NCBI GenBank assembly: GCA_964623895.1
Contig: CAZUWA010000030.1
Coordinates: 1 to 18,001, forward strand
Source: UBA11512 sp964623895
GTDB lineage: Bacteria; Bacillota; Clostridia; Oscillospirales; CAG-272
Length of the DNA: 18,001 bases
Direction of reading: 5' to 3'
Part shown: positions 1 through 7,169 of the stretch, piece by piece
Layout of the letters: the number at the start of each line of letters is the position of its first letter
Position numbering within the stretch: position 1 is the stretch's first letter
The notes under the pieces: model-generated
What the model was told of the DNA's origin: nothing
Seen by the model: the letters and a program-made list of their open reading frames with translations, nothing else
The model's database searches: none
Program-made: the position numbers and the translations under genes

Positions 1-127
1 GTACAACAGATGCAAGATCTGTGGTCGTCCTCACGCTTATATGCGTAAATACGGCATCTGCCGTATCTGCTTCCGTGAGCTTGCATACAAGGGCGAGATT
101 CCGGGTATGAAGAAGGCTTCTTGGTGA
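1..127 (+). CDS. rpsN: 30S ribosomal protein S14, zinc-binding type (3' part)
   Basis: Only the last 41 residues are in the window; the start lies upstream. The visible part has CKIC and CRIC cysteine pairs (C-x2-C twice), the zinc ribbon of the short C+ form of S14, and ends GMKKASW as is usual for this protein. S14 sits in the 30S head near the decoding region. It is followed by rpsH as in standard spc operons, but after an unusually long 256-nt gap. Confidence 0.97.
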   Translation, partial: YNRCKICGRPHAYMRKYGICRICFRELAYKGEIPGMKKASW

Positions 128-383
128 GTCAAGAAACGGAGAAAGATACACAAATACGCCGATAGAAAGGTGCGCCTTTCCATCGCGCTCCAACTGCCGG
201 AAGGAATCGGCAGGGCGGTTTGTCAAAGTGCCGCTTCTGCCTTTTAACCACCGACATGCAGCCTGCAAATTCGGTCATTGTTACCGGACACAGTGACAAA
301 CCGGGGGCACGAAGTGCACCGGGCTTCGGCAACCGCCGTGCAGGCAGCAAGAGAATACTACTTGCATATAGGAGGAAATAATT
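128..383 (+). other. Structured intergenic element between rpsN and rpsH
   Basis: This 256-nt gap lies inside an otherwise tight operon and has no convincing gene on either strand. It is dense in inverted repeats: GAAAGG/CCTTTC with a TGCG loop (165-180); CTGCCG/CGGCAG (194-213); a 10-bp perfect pair CGGTTTGTCA/TGACAAACCG (216-225 with 294-303); a local hairpin GTCATTG/CAGTGAC (274-297); GCCTGCA/TGCAGGC (261-267 with 339-345); GGCGGTT/AACCGCC (214-220 with 331-337); and a small GCAC-GAA-GTGC hairpin (307-317). Several of these share strands and so exclude each other. It could be a cis-acting RNA, for instance a ribosomal-protein autoregulatory site, or an inserted palindromic repeat. I do not recognise a known family. 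Confidence 0.55.
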
Positions 384-779
384 ATGCAAATTTCTGACGT
401 TATTGCGGATATGCTCACAAGGATCCGCAACGCAAACAACGCAAAGCACGAAACTGTTGATGTTCCTGCTTCCAACGTAAAGAAAGCAATCGCAGACATT
501 CTCGTTGAAGAAGGCTACATCAGATCTTACCAGTTGGTCGAAGACGGTAAGCAGGGCATCCTTCGTATCACCCTTAAGTATGTGGGCAAGCAGAAGGTTA
601 TCCAAGGCATTCGCAGAGTTTCCAAGCCCGGTCTTCGGATCTACTCGGGATGTGAAGATATGCCTAAGGTCATGAACGGTCTCGGCATCGCTATTGTGTC
701 CACTTCCAAGGGCATTATGACCGACAAGCAGGCAAGAAAACAGCACATCGGCGGCGAGATCCTCGCATTCGTGTGGTAA
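384..779 (+). CDS. rpsH: 30S ribosomal protein S8
   Basis: At 131 residues this is full length for S8. It opens MQISDVIADMLTRIRNA, and the C-terminal part contains VSTSKGIMTDKQARK and ends GGEILAFVW, all family hallmarks. The start has a GGAGG site at 371-375. S8 is a primary binder of the central domain of 16S rRNA, and in E. coli it represses the spc operon by binding its mRNA. The structured gap directly upstream makes some form of autoregulation here conceivable, but that is inference. Confidence 0.98.
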   Translation: MQISDVIADMLTRIRNANNAKHETVDVPASNVKKAIADILVEEGYIRSYQLVEDGKQGILRITLKYVGKQKVIQGIRRVSKPGLRIYSGCEDMPKVMNGLGIAIVSTSKGIMTDKQARKQHIGGEILAFVW

Positions 780-796
780 TTAGGGAGGTATAAGAG

Positions 797-1357
797 ATGT
801 CAAGAATTGGTAGAATGAGCATCACTATCCCTGCCGGCGTTACCGTAACGATTGCAGAGGAAAATGTGGTGACCGTAAAGGGTCCCAAAGGAACACTCAC
901 AAAGAAGTTCCAGTCCCAAATGACCATCAAGGAAGAGGCGGGCGTTTTGACTGTCTCGCGTCCTGATGATGAAAAAGAAAACAGAGCGGCACATGGCTTG
1001 ACCAGAACATTGCTCCAGAACATGGTTATCGGTGTAACCGAAGGCTATGAAAAGAAACTTGAGATCGTTGGCGTAGGTTACAAAGCAGCAAAGACCGGCA
1101 AGATTCTTCAGCTGTACCTTGGTCACTCTCTGGTAAATGGTCAGCCGCAGGCGAAATTCTGTCTGGCTGAGCCGGAAGGCATTACCTACGAAGTTCCGAA
1201 CCCCAACTCCATTGTGGTAAAGGGTATCGACAAACAACAGGTTGGTCAGATGGCAGCGCAGATTCGTGGTATTAGACCTCCCGAACCGTATCACGGCAAG
1301 GGCGTAAAATATGTGGACGAAGTTGTTCGTCGCAAAGCCGGTAAGACCGGTAAGTAA
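797..1357 (+). CDS. rplF: 50S ribosomal protein L6
   Basis: The 186-residue product starts MSRIGRMSITIPAGVTV and contains VGVGYKA and the C-terminal signature GIRPPEPYHGKGVKY, which defines L6. Its length is slightly above the usual 178-180 because of a short lysine-rich tail ending KAGKTGK. L6 binds 23S rRNA near the sarcin-ricin loop and the factor-binding site. A GGGAGG site precedes the ATG, 17 nt after rpsH. Confidence 0.98.
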   Translation: MSRIGRMSITIPAGVTVTIAEENVVTVKGPKGTLTKKFQSQMTIKEEAGVLTVSRPDDEKENRAAHGLTRTLLQNMVIGVTEGYEKKLEIVGVGYKAAKTGKILQLYLGHSLVNGQPQAKFCLAEPEGITYEVPNPNSIVVKGIDKQQVGQMAAQIRGIRPPEPYHGKGVKYVDEVVRRKAGKTGK

Positions 1358-1375
1358 TGAAAGGAGTGGAAAGAT

Positions 1376-1735
1376 ATGGTATCTAGAAAAGATTCTAATG
1401 CTGCACGCATTAAGAGACATAAGAGAGTCAGAGCAAAGATCTCCGGTACCGCAGAAAGACCTCGTCTTTGTGTTTACCGTTCCGAAAATCACATTCAAGC
1501 TCAGGTTATCGACGATGTAGCAATGGTTACCCTCTGCTCCGCTTCTTCTCATGAAAGCGCATTTGAAGGCAAGGGCGGTAATATTGAGGCTGCAAAGAAG
1601 GTTGGCGCACTCATCGCTGAGCGCGCTATGGCAAAGGGTATCACCGAGGTTGTTTTCGACCGTGGTGGCTATCTGTATCACGGGCGTGTTCAGTCTTTGG
1701 CTGACGGTGCGCGTGAAGGCGGACTGAAGTTCTGA
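1376..1735 (+). CDS. rplR: 50S ribosomal protein L18
   Basis: The 119-residue protein has the L18 pattern: a basic N-terminus (KRHKRVRAKISGTAERPRL), the VYRSENHIQAQVIDD strand and the C-terminal motif FDRGGYLYHGRVQSLADGAREGGLKF. L18 helps attach 5S rRNA to the large subunit together with L5. The ATG is preceded by AAGGAG and lies 18 nt after rplF. The gene is ordinary in length and context. Confidence 0.98.
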   Translation: MVSRKDSNAARIKRHKRVRAKISGTAERPRLCVYRSENHIQAQVIDDVAMVTLCSASSHESAFEGKGGNIEAAKKVGALIAERAMAKGITEVVFDRGGYLYHGRVQSLADGAREGGLKF

Positions 1736-1747
1736 TAGGAGGAAGAC

Positions 1748-2251
1748 ATGGCTAAAAATTTTAATGTTGAAGAACTTGAACTTCAGGAAAAGCGCGTTGT
1801 CATCAACCGTGTTTCCAAAACCGTAAAAGGCGGTCGTATTGCTCGTTTCGCGGCTGTGGTAGTCGTTGGTGACGGTGCAGGACATGTTGGTTATGGGCTT
1901 GGCAAAGCGGCAGAAGTCCAAGAAGCGATCCGCAAGGCAGTTGAGGATGCAAAGAAGAATATTATCGAAGTTTCCCTGCAGGGTGACACCATTCCTCATG
2001 GCGCAACAGGTGTTTACGGAGCAGGCAAGGTCATGCTGAAGCCCGCACCCGAAGGAACCGGGATCATCGCCGGTGCTGCTGTTCGTGCCGTTATGGAGAT
2101 GGCAGGTATCAAGAACGTCTACACCAAGTGCCTGCGTTCCAACAATCCCACAAATATTGTGAAGGCAACCTTCGAAGGTTTGAAGTCTCTTCGTACCGCT
2201 GAAGAAGTTGCAAAGGTCCGTGACAAGAGCGTTGCGGATATCAAGGCGTAA
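1748..2251 (+). CDS. rpsE: 30S ribosomal protein S5
   Basis: The 167-residue product contains the double-stranded-RNA-binding S5 N-terminal domain (about residues 10-75, with RVSKTVKGGR and VGYGLGKA) and the C-terminal domain with IAGAAVRAVMEMAGI and RSNNPTNIVKATFEGL. S5 sits near the mRNA entry channel and influences decoding accuracy. An AGGAGG site lies just before the ATG, 12 nt after rplR. Nothing is unusual. Confidence 0.98.
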   Translation: MAKNFNVEELELQEKRVVINRVSKTVKGGRIARFAAVVVVGDGAGHVGYGLGKAAEVQEAIRKAVEDAKKNIIEVSLQGDTIPHGATGVYGAGKVMLKPAPEGTGIIAGAAVRAVMEMAGIKNVYTKCLRSNNPTNIVKATFEGLKSLRTAEEVAKVRDKSVADIKA

Positions 2252-2264
2252 GGAGGGTATAAAG

Positions 2265-2444
2265 ATGTTGAAAATCACACTTGTACACAGCCTAATCGCC
2301 TCCAAGCCCAATACTGTTGCTGTGGCAAAGTCTTTGGGTCTTGAAAAAATCGGTGATACTACCGTGCAGCAGGATAATGCCGCAGTGGCAGGAAAACTGA
2401 GAATTATCGCACACCTTATTAAGGTTGAAAAAACCGGTGCGTAA
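2265..2444 (+). CDS. rpmD: 50S ribosomal protein L30
   Basis: The 59-residue protein MLKITLVHSLIASKPNTV... is typical of bacterial L30 in length and sequence; the usual ending AHLIKVEK is present. The frame is open further upstream into rpsE, but the ATG at 2265 is preceded by AGGAGG and matches the family N-terminus, so it is the start. The order rpsE-rpmD-rplO is canonical. Confidence 0.97.
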   Translation: MLKITLVHSLIASKPNTVAVAKSLGLEKIGDTTVQQDNAAVAGKLRIIAHLIKVEKTGA

Positions 2445-2479
2445 TCGCATAACGGTATATAGTAAAAGGAGGAAAAACT

Positions 2480-2920
2480 ATGAAGCTCCATGAACTTTCA
2501 CCGGCAGCGGGTTCTACTGCACCGGCTTGGAGAAAGGGCAGAGGCCCCGGATCCGGCAACGGCAAAACAGCAGGTAAGGGACATAAAGGTCAGAACGCTC
2601 GTTCCGGCGGCGGTGTACGCCCCGGCTTCGAAGGCGGTCAGTTACCCCTTTACAGAAAGCTGCCTAAGAGAGGTTTCTACAACAGATTCGCTACCGTATA
2701 CTCAATCGTGAATGTTGAAGCACTCAACGCTTTTGAAAACGGCGCGACCGTCGATTTGGCTACGCTTGTTGAAGCAGGCCTGATCCGTAAAGAGTATGAC
2801 GGCTTAAAAGTACTTGGTTGCGGAGAGCTCACCAAGAGCCTTACCGTGAGAGCGAAGGTCTTTTCTGCGTCCGCTAAAGAAAAGATTGAAGCGGCTGGAG
2901 GAAAGGCCGAGGTGGTCTAA
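2480..2920 (+). CDS. rplO: 50S ribosomal protein L15
   Basis: The 146-residue protein starts MKLHELSPAAGS and carries the glycine/arginine-rich extended segment (GRGPGSGNGKTAGKGHKGQNARSG in outline, residues about 20-45), followed by a globular part ending with the SASAKEKIEAAGGKAEVV pattern of L15. L15 threads into 23S rRNA during large-subunit assembly. An AAAGGAGG site precedes the start. The stop codon abuts the secY start with no gap, so the two genes are probably translationally coupled. Confidence 0.98.
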   Translation: MKLHELSPAAGSTAPAWRKGRGPGSGNGKTAGKGHKGQNARSGGGVRPGFEGGQLPLYRKLPKRGFYNRFATVYSIVNVEALNAFENGATVDLATLVEAGLIRKEYDGLKVLGCGELTKSLTVRAKVFSASAKEKIEAAGGKAEVV

Positions 2921-4345
2921 GTGAAAAAAGTTTTGACAACATTCAAAAACATCTGGAGTGTGAAGGATATCCGTAACAAGATCCTCTTCACACTGCTGAT
3001 CTTGGTCATCTACAGACTGGGTGCACAGATTCCCGTGCCCTTTGTCTCATATGATCTCTTGAAGAGTATGTCCAGCGTTATCGACAGCGCCGGTAGCGGC
3101 ATCCTTTCTTACCTGAATATGTTTTCCGGTAATGCATTCGGACGCGCCACGCTGTTCGCACTTTCCATCTCCCCGTATATCACATCATCTATCGTTATGC
3201 AGCTTCTCTGCGTAGCGATTCCCAAACTTGAAGAAATGTCCAAGGACGAAGACGGCAAAAAGAAGATCACGCAGATCACCCGTTACGTTACTGTAGCGCT
3301 GGCTTTGGTTACTGCGATCGGCTATTACCTCTTCCTTGATTCTTACGGCTGGATCGATCCGATCGGCGGTGGTGAAAATAAGTTCTTGAATTTCTTCACT
3401 GCTGCAGTCATCGTTGCATGCTACTGCGCAGGCGCCTCGCTGGTCATGTGGTTGGGTGAAAAGATCAATGAAAGCGGCATTGGAAACGGTATCTCGATGA
3501 TCCTGTTTGCCAATATCGTTGCGTCTTTCCCTGATGTGCTCAGCAAGATCTTCCTGCTCATCTTCAACTGGAATGACAAGACCCTACCCGATGTCGGAAC
3601 GGTATCCTCCCCGAATTTGTGGTGGATCGGTACGATTATCGGTGTGTTGGGATTGGTATTCTGTGTTGCAATGATCGCGTTCATGGTGTTCATGAGCGAT
3701 TCTGAGCGCAGACTTCCCGTTCTTTACGCAAAGAAGGTTGTAGGCAGAAAGATGTACGGCGGTCAGAAAACCACTCTGCCGCTGAAGGTAAACATGACCG
3801 GTGTTATGCCGATCATCTTTGCAAGTTCAATCCTCTCTATTCCCGCAACGCTTGCTATGTTCTTGGGAAAGACCAATAAGACGACAGGCTTTTGGAGTTG
3901 GGCGACGAACTTCAACCAGTACAACTGGTTGTACATTATCCTGTTTGCGCTCTTGCTAGTCGCATTTGCATATTTCTATATTGCGATCTCCTTCAACCCC
4001 GTTGAAGTAGCAAACAATCTCCAGAAAAACGGTGGTACGATCCCTAGCAGACGTCCCGGTAAGCCCACTGCGGATTTTATCCAGAAAGTCTTGAACCGCA
4101 TCACATTTATCGGTGCTGTATGTCTTCTGGTCGTTGCGATTGTCCCGATGATCCTCGGTGCGATCGGTTACCACGCGGGGATGGTTACCTCGCAAAGCAC
4201 GACCACTTACAATTGGGCATATGCGTTGACTTATTTCGCGTTCTCCGGTAACTCGTTGCTGATCGTTGTCGGTGTAATACTTGAGACCGTCAGAGCGATC
4301 GAAGCACAGATGACCATGCGTAACTTCAAGGGCTTCCTTGGCTGA
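2921..4345 (+). CDS. secY: Protein translocase channel subunit SecY
   Basis: SecY is the membrane channel of the Sec export pathway, partnered by SecE, SecG and SecA. The start is a GTG directly after the rplO stop, with a GAGGTGG site inside the end of rplO. The product (474 residues) begins with an amphipathic segment and TM1 (ILFTLLILVIYRLGAQIPVP) and shows SPYITSSIVMQLL (TM2), GIGNGISMILFANI, SERRLPVLYAKKV, the GVMPIIFASSILSIPAT stretch, and a C-terminal part with NNLQKNGGTIPSRRPGKPT. It is 30-40 residues longer than many SecY proteins because several extracytoplasmic loops are extended (around residues 145-160, 210-230 and 325-340). No key region is missing. Confidence 0.98.
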   Translation: MKKVLTTFKNIWSVKDIRNKILFTLLILVIYRLGAQIPVPFVSYDLLKSMSSVIDSAGSGILSYLNMFSGNAFGRATLFALSISPYITSSIVMQLLCVAIPKLEEMSKDEDGKKKITQITRYVTVALALVTAIGYYLFLDSYGWIDPIGGGENKFLNFFTAAVIVACYCAGASLVMWLGEKINESGIGNGISMILFANIVASFPDVLSKIFLLIFNWNDKTLPDVGTVSSPNLWWIGTIIGVLGLVFCVAMIAFMVFMSDSERRLPVLYAKKVVGRKMYGGQKTTLPLKVNMTGVMPIIFASSILSIPATLAMFLGKTNKTTGFWSWATNFNQYNWLYIILFALLLVAFAYFYIAISFNPVEVANNLQKNGGTIPSRRPGKPTADFIQKVLNRITFIGAVCLLVVAIVPMILGAIGYHAGMVTSQSTTTYNWAYALTYFAFSGNSLLIVVGVILETVRAIEAQMTMRNFKGFLG

Positions 4346-4356
4346 TCAAAAGATTA

Positions 4357-4392
4357 CTTCCCCAAGGGACACGAAAGTGCCCTTCGGGGAGG
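4357..4392 (+). other. 15-bp hairpin with GAAA tetraloop between secY and adk
   Basis: The 5' arm 4357-4372 pairs with the 3' arm 4377-4392 in three blocks of 7, 5 and 3 bp, interrupted only by single bulges at A4369 and C4385; the loop 4373-4376 is GAAA, a GNRA tetraloop. No T-run follows, so it is not a classical intrinsic terminator. Its 3' arm contains GGGGAGG, a strong Shine-Dalgarno-like sequence that the helix would hide. A role in mRNA processing, stability or adk translation is inference. Confidence 0.7.
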
Positions 4393-4418
4393 CAATGCAT
4401 GACATGAGGCATGAACGA

Positions 4419-5057
4419 ATGAATATTATTTTTCTCGGAGCACCCGGTGCCGGTAAAGGCACACAGGCAGAGAAGGTGTCGGCAAAGTACGACATTCCCG
4501 CTATTTCTACCGGCGCGATCATTCGCGGAGCAATTAAAGGCGGTACCCCGATGGGATTGGCTGCCAAAGCGTATACCGAAATAGGTGCGCTGGTTCCCGA
4601 CGAAGTGGTGATCGATATTATCAAGGAACGACTTGCGGAAGAGGACTGTGTAAACGGTTTTATTCTGGATGGCTTTCCAAGAACCCTTCCTCAGGCTGAG
4701 GCACTCGACAAAATGGGTGTTGAGATCGATCTGGTCGTCAGCATTGAGGTGCGGGACGAAGCAATTGTTGAAAGAATGAGCGGCAGACGCGTATGCGATG
4801 TTTGCGGCGCATCCTATCATATCAAGTATAATCCCTCGAAAGACGGAAAAACTTGCGACAAAGACGGAACATTGCTTTCGCAACGCAAGGACGATCTGCC
4901 GGAGGTTGTGCTTGACAGACTGTCCACCTTCCATAAGCAGACCGAGCCGATCAAGGATTATTATCTCGGTAAAGGAAAGCTGAAGTTGGTTGATGGGGAG
5001 CAGAACGTTGAAAATGTTACTGCTTCAGTATTTTCGACCATTGACAGCGTAGGTTAA
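4419..5057 (+). CDS. adk: Adenylate kinase, zinc-binding LID form
   Basis: It interconverts ATP + AMP and 2 ADP in the cytoplasm. The 212-residue protein has the P-loop GAPGAGKGT (8-16), the AMP-site segment ISTGAIIRGA (29-38), DGFPRTLPQA (84-93) and a long LID with the zinc ligand set C126, C129, C146, D149 (Cys3Asp). The frame is open upstream to within secY, but the ATG at 4419 gives the family N-terminus MNIIFLG and has GAGG at 4406-4409. The ATG at 4395 sits only 2 nt from a GGGGAGG and would add residues unlike the family. The usual TGD or TGN in the AMP site is TGA here. Confidence 0.97.
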   Translation: MNIIFLGAPGAGKGTQAEKVSAKYDIPAISTGAIIRGAIKGGTPMGLAAKAYTEIGALVPDEVVIDIIKERLAEEDCVNGFILDGFPRTLPQAEALDKMGVEIDLVVSIEVRDEAIVERMSGRRVCDVCGASYHIKYNPSKDGKTCDKDGTLLSQRKDDLPEVVLDRLSTFHKQTEPIKDYYLGKGKLKLVDGEQNVENVTASVFSTIDSVG

Positions 5058-5063
5058 AGCAGA

Positions 5064-5816
5064 ATGATTCAACTGAAGAACAAAACGCAAATTATCGCGA
5101 TGCGCGATGCGGGCAGGATCACAGGAGAGGCACTCGCATATGGGTGTGAACATGTGAAGCCGGGTATCACTACAGGAGAGATCAGTGATCTCATTAGGCG
5201 ATACATTGAAAAGGAGGGAGCGACCGCTTCTTTCCTCGGACTTTACGGATTTCCCGGCGCAGTTTGTATCAGCATCAACGAAGAAGTGATCCACGGGATA
5301 CCGTCAAAGCACCGTGTGATCAAAGATGGCGATGTTGTGAAAATCGATGTCGGTGCACACTACCGCGGCTATCATGGGGATAGCGCAAACACCGTTATTG
5401 CCGGCAAAGGCAGTGCAGCTGCTGAAAAGTTGGTCGCGGCCACCAAACAAAGTTTCTATGAAGGTTTGAAATTGGTCGTTCCCGGTAACCGTCTGGGTGA
5501 TGTCGGCCATGCCATTCAGAGTTATATTGAGGCAGAAGGCTTTAGTGTCATCAGGGAGTATGTAGGTCATGGGATCGGTCATGAAGTTCATGAGGATCCG
5601 AATGTGCCGAATTACGGAACGCCCGGAAAGGGACTGCGGCTTTTGAACGGAATGGTGATTGCGATCGAACCAATGGTGTGTGAGAAAGATCACGCGGTAA
5701 AAACACTGCCCAACCAATGGACGGTGGTGAGTTGCGATGGCGGGTTGACCGCGCATTATGAGCATACCGTGGCGATCACCGACAACGGCATTGAGCTGTT
5801 GACAAAAATCGATTGA
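5064..5816 (+). CDS. map: Methionine aminopeptidase, type I
   Basis: It removes the initiator methionine from nascent proteins. All five metal ligands of the family are visible: D95 and D106 (in KIDVGAHYRGYHGDSANT), H169 (VGHGIGHEVHEDP), E202 (AIEPM) and E233 (HYEHTVAIT); H77 in EEVIHGIP is the conserved substrate-contacting histidine. The length of 250 residues is standard, and there is no N-terminal zinc extension. The start lies only 6 nt after the adk stop and lacks a strong ribosome binding site, which suggests translational coupling to adk. Confidence 0.97.
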   Translation: MIQLKNKTQIIAMRDAGRITGEALAYGCEHVKPGITTGEISDLIRRYIEKEGATASFLGLYGFPGAVCISINEEVIHGIPSKHRVIKDGDVVKIDVGAHYRGYHGDSANTVIAGKGSAAAEKLVAATKQSFYEGLKLVVPGNRLGDVGHAIQSYIEAEGFSVIREYVGHGIGHEVHEDPNVPNYGTPGKGLRLLNGMVIAIEPMVCEKDHAVKTLPNQWTVVSCDGGLTAHYEHTVAITDNGIELLTKID

Positions 5817-5930
5817 ATTCGGGATTTCACGCTTGCTGTCGAGAGACATTCGGGATGCTGTCCGGATGAAAATTTGAGAGCGAAGCGGGAAGAAGCAAAC
5901 ACTTTTGAAGAGAGAGAAGGAGTGATTTTT

Positions 5931-6149
5931 CTGCCGAAGGACGATGTAATGGAATTTGAGGGAATCGTTGAGGAAGCACTTCCCAACGCAACCTTCAAGG
6001 TAAAACTGCCGAACGGTCATGCAGTGACCGCAAAAATTTCAGGCAGACTCAGACAAAATTCTATATGGATTTTGCCGGGCGATAAGGTAACTGTGGAAAT
6101 TTCAGTGTATGAACCGACACAGGGACGGATCACCTGGCGCGGAAAATAA
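5931..6149 (+). CDS. infA: Translation initiation factor IF-1, probable CTG start
   Basis: IF-1 binds the 30S A site with IF-2 and IF-3. The S1/OB-fold protein shows EGIVEEALPNATFKV, NGHAVTAKISGRLR, ILPGDKVTVE and a GRITWR ending. I place the start at CTG 5931: AAGGAG (5917-5922) lies 8 nt upstream, the product is 72 residues as is usual, and the first residues (M)PKDDV line up with the common M-A-K-D-D/E-D-V start of IF-1. Rivals are TTG 5874 (a 19-residue non-conserved extension), GTG 5922 (too close to the site) and ATG 5949 (GAAGGA 8 nt upstream, but it loses the conserved KDDV). The 114-nt gap from map has no gene; a KOW-domain gene found here in many Bacillota is absent. Confidence 0.85.
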   Translation: MPKDDVMEFEGIVEEALPNATFKVKLPNGHAVTAKISGRLRQNSIWILPGDKVTVEISVYEPTQGRITWRGK

Positions 6150-6169
6150 GAAAGGGCTGGTGCAAAACT

Positions 6170-6283
6170 ATGAAGGTTAAGCCGTCAGTTAAAAAGATCT
6201 GCGAAAAGTGCAAGATCATCAAGCGCAAGGGCAAGGTCATGGTTATCTGCGAGAACCCGAAACACAAACAAAAGCAGGGTTAA
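6170..6283 (+). CDS. rpmJ: 50S ribosomal protein L36, zinc-binding
   Basis: The 37-residue protein is MKVKPSVKKICEKCKII... and ends with PKHKQKQG, the classic L36. C11, C14, C27 and H32 form the zinc site of the C+ type. It sits 20 nt after infA and before rpsM, the standard order. GGGCTGG upstream is a moderate ribosome binding site. Confidence 0.96.
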   Translation: MKVKPSVKKICEKCKIIKRKGKVMVICENPKHKQKQG

Positions 6284-6312
6284 GTTGAAAATCTAGACTT
6301 TCACAAGCAAGG

Positions 6313-6331
6313 CAGATAGTGCCACTATCTG
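6313..6331 (+). other. Perfect inverted repeat in the rpmJ-rpsM gap
   Basis: Arms CAGATAGTG (6313-6321) and CACTATCTG (6323-6331) are complementary around one central base. As RNA they can fold as a 7-bp stem with a 5-nt loop. No T-run follows. It lies in an 82-nt gap with no gene; a processing site or protein-binding site is possible. Confidence 0.5.
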
Positions 6332-6365
6332 AAATCACATCAAAAATTAAAGGAGAGTTACAAGA

Positions 6366-6734
6366 ATGGCTCGTATAGCTGGTGTAGATATTCCCAACCA
6401 AAAGCGTGTTGAGATCGCTCTGACCTATATCTATGGTATTGGCAGAAAGAGCGCCAACGACATTCTCGCCAGAACCGGTATCAATCCTGACACTCGTGCA
6501 AAGGATTTGACCGAAGAGGATGTAGCTAAAATTCGTGACGAAATTGAAGCGAATTACACAGTTGAGGGTGACCTGCGCAGAGATGTCGCTATGGACATCA
6601 AGCGTATGGTGGAAATCAATTGCTACCGTGGCATCCGCCACAGAAAAGGTCTGCCCGTAAGAGGACAGAGAACCAAGACCAATGCAAGAACCAGAAAAGG
6701 TCCTGCAAAGACAATCGCAAACAAGAAGAAATAA
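6366..6734 (+). CDS. rpsM: 30S ribosomal protein S13
   Basis: The 122-residue product begins MARIAGVDIPNQKRVEIALTYIYGIG, with the helix-two-turn-helix segment, and ends with the family's RHRKGLPVRGQRTKTNARTRKGP stretch and a basic tail. S13 lies in the 30S head and contacts the large subunit and P-site tRNA. It opens the alpha-operon portion of the cluster (rpsM-rpsK-rpsD-rpoA-rplQ). AAGGAG precedes the ATG. Confidence 0.98.
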   Translation: MARIAGVDIPNQKRVEIALTYIYGIGRKSANDILARTGINPDTRAKDLTEEDVAKIRDEIEANYTVEGDLRRDVAMDIKRMVEINCYRGIRHRKGLPVRGQRTKTNARTRKGPAKTIANKKK

Positions 6735-6752
6735 GATAAGGAGTAAAGTTCG

Positions 6753-7148
6753 ATGGCTAAGACAACGAAAAAGGTTATCAAAAAGCGCCGCGAGAAAAAG
6801 AACGTCGAAAAAGGCGCAGTGCATATCCGTTCGACTTACAACAACACGATCGTGACTGTTACCGACACAAACGGTAATGCGATCTCGTGGGCATCTGCCG
6901 GCGAAATGGGCTTTAGAGGCTCGAAAAAGTCTACTCCTTTCGCAGCACAGACAGCATCTGAGACAGCCGGTAAGCTGGCAGCAGATCAGGGCATGAAGAC
7001 CGTAGAGGTTTATGTAAAAGGTCCCGGACCCGGAAGAGAATCCGCAATCAGAGCACTTGAAAACGTTGGTTTGCAGGTGACCATGATCAAGGATGTTACT
7101 CCCGTTCCTCACAACGGTTGCCGTCCGCCCAAGCGCAGACGCGTTTGA
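6753..7148 (+). CDS. rpsK: 30S ribosomal protein S11
   Basis: At 131 residues it shows the S11 hallmarks: a basic N-terminal tail, AVHIRSTYNNTIVTVTD, WASAGEMGFRGSKKSTPFAAQ, VKGPGPGRESAIRAL and the terminal DVTPVPHNGCRPPKRRRV. S11 lines the mRNA exit region of the 30S platform. It starts 18 nt after rpsM behind AAGGAG. Confidence 0.98.
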   Translation: MAKTTKKVIKKRREKKNVEKGAVHIRSTYNNTIVTVTDTNGNAISWASAGEMGFRGSKKSTPFAAQTASETAGKLAADQGMKTVEVYVKGPGPGRESAIRALENVGLQVTMIKDVTPVPHNGCRPPKRRRV

Positions 7149-7169
7149 TTTACAAGGAGGAAAAACGAT

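Noticed and set aside
129..746. A 205-codon minus-strand open frame covering the rpsN-rpsH gap and most of rpsH
   Set aside because: Two thirds of it is antisense to rpsH and the part in the gap is better explained by inverted-repeat structure. No family recognised.
800..2491. A 563-codon open frame on the minus strand across rplF-rpmD
   Set aside because: It lies antisense to five conserved ribosomal protein genes. Its translation is Cys/Leu/Asn-rich with no recognisable domain; the openness follows from codon bias of the genes on the other strand.
4395..4418. ATG at 4395 as the adk start, using GGGGAGG
   Set aside because: Spacing of 2 nt is too short, the site is buried in a hairpin, and the extra residues do not match adenylate kinases.
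5874..5930. TTG or GTG starts upstream for infA (5874 and 5922)
   Set aside because: The TTG adds 19 residues not found in IF-1 and has no ribosome site; the GTG directly abuts its only possible site.
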